This document shows positions 1-6,788 of a stretch of 24,597 bases of DNA, one piece after another. Origin of the DNA: UBA1431 sp002329665 (GTDB lineage: Bacteria; Bacillota; Clostridia; Christensenellales; UBA1431). The translations under genes were made by a program, and so were the position numbers. A model generated the notes under the pieces. That model did not search any database and was not told the origin of the DNA. It saw only the letters and a list, made by a program, of their open reading frames with translations. The stretch lies in assembly GCA_040772545.1 (NCBI GenBank), contig JAXGXY010000008.1, positions 1 to 24,597 of the forward strand. Direction: 5' to 3'. The number at the start of each line of letters is the position of its first letter. Position 1 is the first letter of the stretch.

Positions 1-868
1 CTCGGAGCCGCCGAAGGTGTCGCGCCACCAGCGCAGACAGACGCCCGTGGCGAAGGCGAGGCCTTCCATGTCCCACTTGTGCGGGATCGCGTGGCCGCCG
101 AACAGGACGGAGTGGTCGGGGTCAGGTTTGCAGCTGTCGACGTGCGCCACCATGACGGACGCCGTGCCGATCGTGATCTCGGACAGCCCTTCGCGGATGA
201 CGCCGGAGCCGATCGCCGCGCACTGCTGGTCGCCGCCGCCGGAGCAGATCGGCATGCCTTCGGCAAAGCCGGTGGCCAGGGAGGCTTCCTTGGAGATGAC
301 GCCCATCTGGGTCATCGGCGTGGATATGGGAGGCAGTTTGTCCATGTCCACATCGATGAGATCCATCAGCTCTTTGGACCACTCGAGCGTGGTGACGTCC
401 ATCATGCCGTTGAGCGTGAGGGAAGCCGGGTCGGAGAAGAGCACTTCTGACCCAAGCTTGTGCAGGATCCATTCCTGCCCGTTTACGAACTTCCATGCCT
501 TTTCATAAAGCTCGGGCTGGCGGTCGCGCACCCACTTATACTTGGCGTACGCCCACATGGCCGAAAGGGGAACGCCGCTGATCTCGTGGTATTTGTCCCT
601 GCCGAGGTGTTCGTCGATCCATGCGATCTCTTCGCCCGCGCGGCCATCGCTCCACACGATGGAATCGTGCAGTGCGTTCCAGTCCTTGTCGATCGGCAAA
701 CATAGCCTTGGACGCTTCGCAGATGCTCGACCACAAAAGGTTGATGTCCTGTTCGACCCAGCCCGGATGCTTGTGGATGCACGGGTATTCCTTGTATCCG
801 CTCCCGATGATGTTGCCTTCGAGGTCCACCAGCATAGGCCGTCGGGTATTGACATGTACATAATTCTT
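1..868 (-). pseudogene. FGGY-family carbohydrate kinase (xylulokinase-like), decayed and cut by the window edge
   Basis: Conceptual translation gives FGGY sugar-kinase sequence in two reading frames. The first part (from about 835 leftwards) reads MLVDLEGNIIGSGYKEYP and continues to about residue AMFA. The frame then changes near 700, and the second part reads DSIVWSDGRAGEEIAWIDEH, later CSGGGDQQCAAIGSG and ITIGTASVMVAH, to the window edge. Family members begin with an ATP-phosphate loop (DIGTTGTK-like) just before LVDLEGN. Here only a degenerate in-frame remnant, KNYVHVNTRRP, is present. At the frame change the usual stretch of about 20 residues between the first helix and the IVWSDGR block is also missing. 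The lesion therefore looks like a deletion plus frameshift, not one miscalled base. FGGY kinases phosphorylate pentoses or related sugars such as xylulose; the exact substrate cannot be told. The C-terminal domain lies outside the window. An assembly error remains possible. Confidence 0.8.
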
Positions 869-879
869 TACGTGATTAA

Positions 880-908
880 ATTATACAGGTTTTATAATTC
901 GTATGCAA
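880..908 (-). promoter_or_regulatory. Putative sigma-A promoter of the kinase pseudogene
   Basis: On the minus strand TTGCAT (903-908) and TATAAT (880-885) are separated by 17 bp. Transcription would start near 873, almost directly at the degenerate N-terminus of the FGGY kinase. The -10 is perfect and the -35 matches only at TTG. Confidence 0.5.
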
Positions 909-1022
909 CAGGGTTTTCTTCATCGCTGAGAAATCCGCCTTGTGCGCGGCCGGCTGCGGCTATGCGCCGTTTGCTGCGCTTCAGAAGCGGTTACCCGGCA
1001 AATACTTTGCGATAGGTACAGT

Positions 1023-2351
1023 TCAGCCGGCGTGCGATTCGTCGAGGTTGACAAAGCGTGTGTGTTCGCCCTGCCAGGCCAGGCGTATCGTGCCCGTCTT
1101 CCCGTTGCGGTGCTTGGCGACGATCGCTTCGGCGATGTTGTCGGCGTCTTCCTCGTAGAAGGCTTTGCGGTACAGGAGCACGACCAGGTCGGCGTCCTGC
1201 TCGATCGCCCCCGATTCGCGAAGGTCGGCGAGCATGGGGCGCTTGTCCGCGCGTGATTCGGGCGCGCGGCTCAGCTGCGAGATCAGTATGACCGGCACGT
1301 CGAGTTCCCGCGCCACGCCCTTAATAGCCCGCGTGATCCCCGCTACCTCCTGCTGGCGGTTCTCGGCCCGCTGCGAGCCGGACATGAGCTGGAGGTAGTC
1401 GATGAGCACCAGGTCCAGCCCGTGTTCGAGCTTGAGCCTGCGGCATTTGCTGCGAATCTCGGCAACGGATATGCCGGACGTGTCGTCGATGAAAAGGTCC
1501 GCCGCAGCGAGCTTGTTCATCGCGTCGGCGAGGCGCAGGTATTCCTCCTCGTCGATCGAACCGGTGCGGACCTTGTCCATGTCCACGCCGGCCTGCGCGC
1601 ACAGCAGCCTTTTCACCAGCTGCTCGCGCGACATCTCGAGGCTGAACACGGCGACCGAGCGCTGGTTCGTTGCCGCGAACTGCGCGACGTTCATCGCGAA
1701 GCTGGTCTTGCCCATGCTGGGGCGCCCGGCCACGATCACGAGGTCGGAAGGCTGCAGGCCGAACGTCATCCGGTCGAGCAGGTAAAAGCCGGTGGGCACG
1801 CCGGAGAGGCCGCCCTTGAACCGGGCCGATTCCCCCATCTTCGTATACGTTTCGAGCACCAGGTCGCGTATGTGCATGAGCCTGTCCGACTGGCGCCGCA
1901 TCGCGATCTCGAAGATGCGCTTTTCCGCCTCCTCGACGATCTCCTGCGCGTCCTCGGCGGCGCCGAGCGCCTTATTCGATATGAGGTTGCCGGCCTGCAC
2001 CAGCGCCCGAAGCATCGACTTCGTCTCGACGATGGCGATGTACGTGTCGAGGTTGGCCGTGCTCGGGACCGTGCGCGGCAGGTCGCTCACGTATTCGACG
2101 GAACCGACCGCCTCGAGCATGCCCGTGCGCTCCAGTTCTTCACAGGCCATCAGAAGGTCGACGTTGGGCGAACGTTCCGTCAGTCTGACGATCGCGGAAA
2201 AGATCTCCCGGTGCGCGGCCGAATAGAAATCGTCGGCCGTGAGAGTGTCTGTCGAGCGCGCCAGCGCCGCCTGCGTGCTGAGCATGCAACCCAGCACCGC
2301 GCGTTCCGCGTCCAGGTTGTGCGGGAGCTGTTTCCTGTTCGCCTGATCCAT
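1023..2351 (-). CDS. dnaB: Replicative DNA helicase DnaB
   Basis: Ring-shaped 5'-3' helicase that unwinds DNA at the replication fork and recruits primase. The 442-residue protein has the usual N-terminal domain (PHNLDAERAVLGCML, residues about 10-24) and a RecA-like motor domain. Visible motifs are Walker A GRPSMGKTSFAMN (about residue 205), Walker B LVLIDYLQLMSG and the conserved ISQLSR and DLRESGAIEQDAD blocks. The length is normal for the family. I place the start at ATG 2351, ten bases after AAGGAG. A longer GTG start at 2360 would leave one base between ribosome-binding site and start, so it is unlikely. It is the last gene of the rpsF-ssb-rpsR-yybS-gdpP-rplI-dnaB cluster, 28 bp after rplI. 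No clear intrinsic terminator is visible downstream (869-1022). Confidence 0.97.
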   Translation of the reverse strand: MDQANRKQLPHNLDAERAVLGCMLSTQAALARSTDTLTADDFYSAAHREIFSAIVRLTERSPNVDLLMACEELERTGMLEAVGSVEYVSDLPRTVPSTANLDTYIAIVETKSMLRALVQAGNLISNKALGAAEDAQEIVEEAEKRIFEIAMRRQSDRLMHIRDLVLETYTKMGESARFKGGLSGVPTGFYLLDRMTFGLQPSDLVIVAGRPSMGKTSFAMNVAQFAATNQRSVAVFSLEMSREQLVKRLLCAQAGVDMDKVRTGSIDEEEYLRLADAMNKLAAADLFIDDTSGISVAEIRSKCRRLKLEHGLDLVLIDYLQLMSGSQRAENRQQEVAGITRAIKGVARELDVPVILISQLSRAPESRADKRPMLADLRESGAIEQDADLVVLLYRKAFYEEDADNIAEAIVAKHRNGKTGTIRLAWQGEHTRFVNLDESHAG

Positions 2352-2379
2352 ACACACCACGCTCCTTAAACGAATACCG

Positions 2380-2829
2380 TTATTGCTGCGCTTCCACCAC
2401 CAGCCTGAACGTCGCGTGCACGTTCCCCGCGAGCCGGACTTCCACTTCGCTCTCCCCGATCGCCTTGATCGGTTCGTCCAGCACGATCTTCTTCCTGTCC
2501 AGCTTGATGCCGTGCTGGTCCTCGAAAGCCTCCGCGATCTCCTTGCTGGTGATGGAGCCGAAAAGCTTGCCGCCCTCCCCGGTATTGGCCTTCACCGTCA
2601 CCGTGAGCACACGGATGCGCCCGGCCAGGTCTTTGGCGGTCTCGACCTCTATCGCCTGCCGGTGTTCCTCGGCCTTGGCGCGCTGCCGGGCAAGGTTCAG
2701 GTTTTGCGCGCTGGCCACCTCGGCCAGGCCCCTGGGGATCAGGAAATTGCGCGCGTACCCGTCTTTGACATTGACGACCTCGTCCTTCTTGCCCGCGCCT
2801 TTCACGTCCTGCCTGAGAATCACTTTCAT
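2380..2829 (-). CDS. rplI: 50S ribosomal protein bL9
   Basis: Ribosomal large-subunit protein that binds 23S rRNA near the L1 stalk. The 149-residue protein has the typical N-terminal domain (MKVILRQDVKGAGKKDEVVNV, then GYARNFLIPRGLA), a long connecting helix (about residues 40-75) and a C-terminal domain (KLFGSITSKEIAEA to the end). Length and signature match the family. The ATG overlaps the stop of gdpP by four bases (2826-2829), and GAGGAGG lies inside the end of gdpP, so translation is probably coupled. dnaB follows. Confidence 0.97.
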   Translation of the reverse strand: MKVILRQDVKGAGKKDEVVNVKDGYARNFLIPRGLAEVASAQNLNLARQRAKAEEHRQAIEVETAKDLAGRIRVLTVTVKANTGEGGKLFGSITSKEIAEAFEDQHGIKLDRKKIVLDEPIKAIGESEVEVRLAGNVHATFRLVVEAQQ

Positions 2830-4520
2830 TGTACGATGCCCTCCTCAACCAGATGCAGCACCGTCTGCCGCACCAGTTCTTTTGCTTCTGTTATCGTCAT
2901 ATTCTTCAATTGCGTCGCCGCCATCGCAAGATGACCGCCGCCGCCGAGTTTCTCCATGATGACCTGTACGTTGATCTCGCCGTTGGACCGCGCGCTGACC
3001 TGTACGGCGTCCTCCACCGGCACGAGCACGATCGAGGCCCGCACGCCGCGGATGGTCAGTATCTGGTCCGCCGTCTGGGCGGCGAGGAGCTGTGCCCGCG
3101 GCGTTTTGTTCTCGTACCACGCGATCGCGATGTTCTTTTTGAGCATCTGCATGTTCTGGATCGTCTCGATGCGCTGGAAGAACGCGTTCGCGTCGTCCTT
3201 CAAAAGGTCGTGCACGCGCACCATGTCCGCGCCCTGGCGCCTGAGGTACGTGGCCGCCTCGAACGTGCGCACGCCCGTATCCATCAAGAAGTTCTTCGTG
3301 TCCATCGTGATCCCCGAAAGCAGGGCGTCGGCCTCGAACGGCGTGAGGCGGATTTCGCTGTCGTAATACTGGACCAGTTCGGCCACCAGCTCGCAGGTGG
3401 ACGAGGCGTATGGCTCGAGGCAGCTCACCGCCGGATTCTCGGTCCATTCCAGCCCGCGCCGGTGGTGGTCGATCACCGCGACCTGGTCGGCCATGTCCAG
3501 CAGGCGCGGACAGGACGCCGAGCTCGGGCGCTGCGTGTCCACCAGCACGACCAGCGCGTCGCCGCGCATGATGCGCTGCGCCTCGGCGGCGTCTACCACA
3601 AGGATGTCGTAGAGACCTTCCGCGCGCAACCGCTGCATGAACGGCTCGATCATGAACCTGTCCTGATCGAGGACGATGCGCGAGCACTTCTGCGAGAACT
3701 GCGCGCAGCGCACGATGCCCATCGCCGCGCCCATGCAGTCCATATCCGGCCGCGCGTGCCCCATCACGAAGACTTCCGAACTCCTTTCGATGGCCGCGCG
3801 CAGAGCCCGCGAAGTCAGGCGCAGCTTGACCCTGGACCGTTTCTGTGTCGTGGGGGACATCCCCCCGTAGAACGTGATGCGGTCCTCCGTCTTCACGGCG
3901 GCCTGGTCCCCGCCGCGCCCGAGCACGACGTCGGTCGCCTGCTGCGCGAGCTCGTTGCTCTGCTTCGCGTTCTCGCCGGCGCCTACCGCTATGCTCAGCG
4001 TGATGTACTGCCCGTCGCTGGTGGATATGCGCCGCGCCTCGTCGAGGATCGGGAACCGGCTCTGCTCGAGTTCAAGCAGGCGCCTGCGGTCGAAGAAAAG
4101 GACGAACTTATCGCGGTCGAAACGCCTGAAGGCGGCCTCGAAACGCTCGGCCATCTCGGCGACGGCACGCGTGAGCGCGGCGTTGATCCTCGAAGCCTCC
4201 GCCTCGGACGCGACGTTCATCATCTCGATATAATCGTCGACGATGATGTTGCAGACCACCGGCCGGACGCCGGCGGTGAGGCGCCCCGCCTGCGCGGCGG
4301 CCTGCACCTGCTTTTTTTCTTCCTGGCGCCTGTACCCGCGGTAGACGATGAGGAAATACACCTCGAGGGCACCCAACGACACCGCGGCGATCCACCCGGC
4401 GAGGATGCCGAACGTGAACGCCACCGCTATGGCGGCCGCGGTGAATACCGCGACCACGGGAAAGACCCTGTGGATCCTTTCGAGTATGGATACCTTTGTC
4501 TTTGTCGGTTTTGGCGCCAT
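2826..4520 (-). CDS. gdpP: Cyclic-di-AMP phosphodiesterase GdpP, PAS-less form
   Basis: Membrane-bound DHH-DHHA1 phosphodiesterase expected to hydrolyse c-di-AMP to pApA. Two membrane segments lie at residues about 20-40 and 42-60. A degenerate GGDEF-like domain follows (about 86-220; it opens NIIVDDYIEMM, with no GGDEF motif). The DHH domain has GHARPDMD (254-261), Asp328 in VDTQRP, DHH 351-353 and Asp407. The DHHA1 domain has GGGGH (526-530). The catalytic metal ligands look intact. At 564 residues it is about 90 shorter than the roughly 655-residue Bacillus-type protein. The missing part is the PAS domain normally found between the membrane segments and GGDEF; here only about 25 charged residues separate them. 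ATG 4520 follows GGGGGAGG. Its 3' end overlaps rplI, and yybS lies 22 bp upstream. Confidence 0.93.
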   Translation of the reverse strand: MAPKPTKTKVSILERIHRVFPVVAVFTAAAIAVAFTFGILAGWIAAVSLGALEVYFLIVYRGYRRQEEKKQVQAAAQAGRLTAGVRPVVCNIIVDDYIEMMNVASEAEASRINAALTRAVAEMAERFEAAFRRFDRDKFVLFFDRRRLLELEQSRFPILDEARRISTSDGQYITLSIAVGAGENAKQSNELAQQATDVVLGRGGDQAAVKTEDRITFYGGMSPTTQKRSRVKLRLTSRALRAAIERSSEVFVMGHARPDMDCMGAAMGIVRCAQFSQKCSRIVLDQDRFMIEPFMQRLRAEGLYDILVVDAAEAQRIMRGDALVVLVDTQRPSSASCPRLLDMADQVAVIDHHRRGLEWTENPAVSCLEPYASSTCELVAELVQYYDSEIRLTPFEADALLSGITMDTKNFLMDTGVRTFEAATYLRRQGADMVRVHDLLKDDANAFFQRIETIQNMQMLKKNIAIAWYENKTPRAQLLAAQTADQILTIRGVRASIVLVPVEDAVQVSARSNGEINVQVIMEKLGGGGHLAMAATQLKNMTITEAKELVRQTVLHLVEEGIVQ

Positions 4521-4542
4521 GTCTCAGATTCCTCCCCCAGAC

Positions 4543-5508
4543 TCAGGCCGCGATGCGCGAACGGATTCCCAGCACCTGGTCCATCACGCCGACGACGAAC
4601 ATCACGGAGCCGATCAGCGCGTACAGGACCGCCATGACGAGCCAGCGCAGCACGCGCGGCATCGAACGATGCACCAGGTAGTAGTCGACCACCGCAAACC
4701 CCTGTACGACAAAGCATACAAGAAACAACGTATTTGTCAATATCCCGACCTGCGCCAGCCAGCCGTCGCTGAGAAACTGGACGATCAGCCCCACCGCGAT
4801 GATGAAAACGGCGCCTCGCGCGAACCGCACGGGAAGCTGGTAATCCCAGAAAGGCACCATCGGGACCACGTCCCCTCCGGCTACCTGCAGCCGCTTCCTG
4901 GAAAACGCGAAGCAGAAAAGGCCGCCGAGGGCCGAGTACACCAGCACGAGCACGGGCAGCATGCTCCTTATCACCGCTTCCGCCTGGCCGGTAAGATGGG
5001 CCACGACCTGCGCTTTTTCGCCCGATACATCGACGTTCAGCGCCATCGACGCGGAGAAAAGGGGGACGACGGTCCGGTAGGCGTCCTGCGGCAGGGAGAC
5101 GAGATAACGGCCGAACGCGTCCATCCCGGAGCCCAGCGCGTCGCCGCCGGCGAGGGCGTTGGCGAGCGCGTAACCCAGCATCAGGCCTGTAAACACCGCG
5201 CCGATGCAAATCGCGACGCTCTCGAACGCGTTCCACTTCCTCCTCAGCACGTATATGCCCGCGGCCATCACGGGCAGCGCGAAAGTGCCCAGCACCAGCA
5301 TCGTCCACATCCCCGCCGTCACGTTCGCGGCGATGAGGGCGGTGAGTAAGACGGCTGCCGCCCAGTGCCAGGTCTTCATCACGCCGTAGTATATCCCGAC
5401 GACGGGCAGCAGTATCGCCGCGGGCAGAAACCAGGCGGAGACGATGCCGCACGCAACGCTCAGCAGGGCAGCGGCTCCCGCGTTCACGCTGCCTTTTATG
5501 CTTTCCAA
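4543..5508 (-). CDS. yybS: DUF2232 (YybS-family) membrane protein
   Basis: Multi-pass membrane protein of about 321 residues. Roughly eight hydrophobic segments are visible, for example LLSVACGIVSAWFLPAAILL at the N-terminus, VFIIAVGLIVQFL in the middle and WLVMAVLYALIGSVMFVVGV near the end. Composition, length and position directly upstream of gdpP match the YybS/DUF2232 family of Bacillota. Its biochemical role is not established. The start is uncertain: TTG 5508 has only a weak GGG-type site close by, and GTG 5490 follows AAAAGG. It lies 79 bp after rpsR, behind a terminator-like hairpin, so it may be expressed less than the ribosomal genes upstream. Confidence 0.85.
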   Translation of the reverse strand: MESIKGSVNAGAAALLSVACGIVSAWFLPAAILLPVVGIYYGVMKTWHWAAAVLLTALIAANVTAGMWTMLVLGTFALPVMAAGIYVLRRKWNAFESVAICIGAVFTGLMLGYALANALAGGDALGSGMDAFGRYLVSLPQDAYRTVVPLFSASMALNVDVSGEKAQVVAHLTGQAEAVIRSMLPVLVLVYSALGGLFCFAFSRKRLQVAGGDVVPMVPFWDYQLPVRFARGAVFIIAVGLIVQFLSDGWLAQVGILTNTLFLVCFVVQGFAVVDYYLVHRSMPRVLRWLVMAVLYALIGSVMFVVGVMDQVLGIRSRIAA

Positions 5509-5542
5509 ACCCTATAAATCCCCTTTCCAACCCACACACTAC

Positions 5543-5572
5543 ACAAAAGCCCGGCACGCACTGAGCCGGGCT
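5543..5572 (-). terminator. Intrinsic terminator or attenuator between rpsR and yybS
   Basis: On the minus strand an 8-bp perfect stem AGCCCGGC/GCCGGGCT with a 9-base loop (5548-5572) is followed by TTTTGTGT. It sits inside the otherwise continuous gene cluster. It probably lowers read-through from the ribosomal genes into yybS-gdpP-rplI-dnaB, unless a further promoter lies downstream. Confidence 0.7.
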
Positions 5573-5587
5573 GGAATAGGCATCGGG

Positions 5588-5836
5588 TCAATCGGTTACG
5601 TAGGGCAGCAGGGCCACCACTCTCGCCCGCTTAATCGCCATGGACACCTGCCTTTGATGCTTCGCGCAGGTTCCGGACATCCGCTTGGGCATTATTTTGC
5701 CGCGTTCGGTCATGCATTTGCGCAGCCGGGCGATGTCCTTGTAATCTATATGCTCGCACTTGTCGACGCAGAATTGGCAGACCTTGCGCCTGGACCTGCG
5801 TCCGCGCGGCTTTCTTTGTCCTCTTTCATCAGCCAA
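5588..5836 (-). CDS. rpsR: 30S ribosomal protein bS18
   Basis: Small-subunit protein that assembles on 16S rRNA together with bS6. The product is 82 residues with a lysine/arginine-rich N-terminus (ADERGQRKPRGRRSRRK) and the conserved core CQFCVDKCEHIDYKD ... GKIMPKRMSGTCAKHQ. Four cysteines (CQFC, KC, GTC) are present, as in zinc-binding (C+) S18 proteins. I chose TTG 5836 as the start because a strong AAGGAGG lies eight bases before it. A longer in-frame ATG (5884) has no such site and would add 16 atypical residues. Only 112 bp, holding two hairpins, separate it from ssb. Confidence 0.95.
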   Translation of the reverse strand: MADERGQRKPRGRRSRRKVCQFCVDKCEHIDYKDIARLRKCMTERGKIMPKRMSGTCAKHQRQVSMAIKRARVVALLPYVTD

Positions 5837-5895
5837 CGCTGTTTCCTCCTTGATTTTGTTTCTGTCAGCCGGCAAACCTTTCATTTGTCAGCTGG

Positions 5896-5934
5896 TGACG
5901 CACATGGCGTCATTGAAGCCCTTGGGAAGGGCTT
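5896..5934 (-). promoter_or_regulatory. Two adjacent hairpins in the ssb-rpsR spacer
   Basis: In the minus-strand transcript a perfect 8-bp stem AAGCCCTT/AAGGGCTT with a 3-base loop (5916-5934) is followed by a 6-bp stem TGACGC/GCGTCA with a 5-base loop (5896-5912). There is no U-tract, so this is not a classical terminator. It may protect or process the mRNA or tune rpsR. A short direct repeat TGTCAGCnGG flanks the next bases (about 5864-5895). Confidence 0.45.
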
Positions 5935-5948
5935 GTCGGATATTCCTG

Positions 5949-6365
5949 TTAAAACGGCAGTTCCTCGTCGTCCATCGACGAAAAGTCGGGCAGCGGATCG
6001 CTCACGTAATCCTGCGGAGCGCCGCCCTGGTTCTGGTTCTGACTCTGGGGCGGGCGGTCCAAAAACTGCACTTCGTCCGCCTGTATCTCGGTAACGTAGC
6101 GCTTCGACCCGTCCTGCGCGTCGTAGGAGCGCGTGCGGATCTCGCCCAACACCGCGACCTTCGAGCCTTTATGCAGGTAGTTCGCGCAGTTGTCGGCCAG
6201 GCCGCGCCACGTCACGACGGGGATGAAATCCGTCAGCCGTTCGCCCTGCTGGTTGGCGAAACGCCTGCTCACGGCCACCGTGAACGTGCACAGCGAGATG
6301 CCGCTGGGCGTCCCCCTCTTCTCGGGCTCGCGGGTCAGGTTTCCGATGATGATCGCCTTGTTCAT
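5949..6365 (-). CDS. ssb: Single-stranded DNA-binding protein
   Basis: Binds and protects single-stranded DNA during replication, recombination and repair. The 138-residue product has an OB-fold domain (residues 1-105, opening MNKAIIIGNLTREPEKR, with FIPVVTWRGLADN and GSKVAVLGEIRTRSY). A short Gln/Asn/Pro-rich linker (QSQNQNQGG) leads to the acidic tip DDEELPF that recruits partner proteins. Shorter than the 160-180 residues of many SSBs because of the short linker. It sits between rpsF and rpsR, as in most Bacillota. A purine-rich site (GGTGAAG) precedes ATG 6365. Confidence 0.96.
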   Translation of the reverse strand: MNKAIIIGNLTREPEKRGTPSGISLCTFTVAVSRRFANQQGERLTDFIPVVTWRGLADNCANYLHKGSKVAVLGEIRTRSYDAQDGSKRYVTEIQADEVQFLDRPPQSQNQNQGGAPQDYVSDPLPDFSSMDDEELPF

Positions 6366-6378
6366 ATCTTCACCGCCT

Positions 6379-6666
6379 TCATGCGCCGACGCGGGTCACG
6401 AGATAGCGCAGCACGTCATCCGAGATCCTGAAGTTGCGTTCCAACTCCCTGGGGAGCTCGGTACCCGACGTAAAATGCTCCAGGACATAATACCCTTCGT
6501 TCTCGTCATCGATGGGATAGGCAAGCTTGCGCTTCCCCCACTCCTCGATGTCGTCAACGGTGCCTCCGCCCTGGGTGATGATCGCGTTGAACCTTTCGAT
6601 GAGCGCGTTTTTCGCCTCATCCTCCAGACCGGGCCGGATGATGTAGAGAACCTCGTATTTATGCAT
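6379..6666 (-). CDS. rpsF: 30S ribosomal protein bS6
   Basis: Small-subunit protein that binds 16S rRNA as a heterodimer with bS18. The 95-residue product has the family start MHKYEVLYIIRPGLEDE, the central EEWGKRKLAYPIDDENEGYY block and the C-terminal NFRISDDVLRYLVTR. The start is ATG 6666 because AAGGAGG lies seven bases upstream. An earlier in-frame start (6717) would fall inside the leader hairpin. It is the first gene of the operon, behind a strong promoter and a structured leader. ssb follows after 13 bp. Confidence 0.96.
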   Translation of the reverse strand: MHKYEVLYIIRPGLEDEAKNALIERFNAIITQGGGTVDDIEEWGKRKLAYPIDDENEGYYVLEHFTSGTELPRELERNFRISDDVLRYLVTRVGA

Positions 6667-6675
6667 GGGTTCACC

Positions 6676-6720
6676 TCCTTCTGGACATAAGGCCTTTGCC
6701 CGTTTCGGCAAAGGCAAGGA
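6676..6720 (-). promoter_or_regulatory. Structured rpsF leader, candidate S6:S18 autoregulatory RNA
   Basis: The minus-strand 5' UTR holds a perfect 9-bp hairpin GCCTTTGCC/GGCAAAGGC with loop GAAACG (6692-6715). Directly outside it, TCCTT (6716-6720) can pair with AAGGA (6676-6680), which is part of the rpsF Shine-Dalgarno. The structure could therefore hide the ribosome-binding site. Leaders of rpsF that bind the S6:S18 complex are known in many bacteria. The CCG at the top of this stem is compatible with that motif, but the assignment is an inference. Confidence 0.5.
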
Positions 6721-6737
6721 ATGAATGGCCGGTCTTG

Positions 6738-6766
6738 ATTATAGCACACCCTCCCCGTTTGTTCAA
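6738..6766 (-). promoter_or_regulatory. Sigma-A promoter of the rpsF operon
   Basis: Minus-strand TTGAAC (6761-6766) and a perfect TATAAT (6738-6743) are 17 bp apart, with TGC just before the -10 (extended -10). Predicted transcription start is near 6731, giving a leader of about 65 bases that contains the hairpin. Confidence 0.85.
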
Positions 6767-6788
6767 GCAATTATGGTCCCCCGCCGCC

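Noticed and set aside
1422..2369. Long plus-strand frame opposite dnaB
   Set aside because: Antisense shadow caused by high GC; no family features, no ribosome-binding site.
2829..4637. 602-codon plus-strand frame opposite gdpP
   Set aside because: Antisense shadow rich in His/Arg/Asp; gdpP has intact catalytic motifs.
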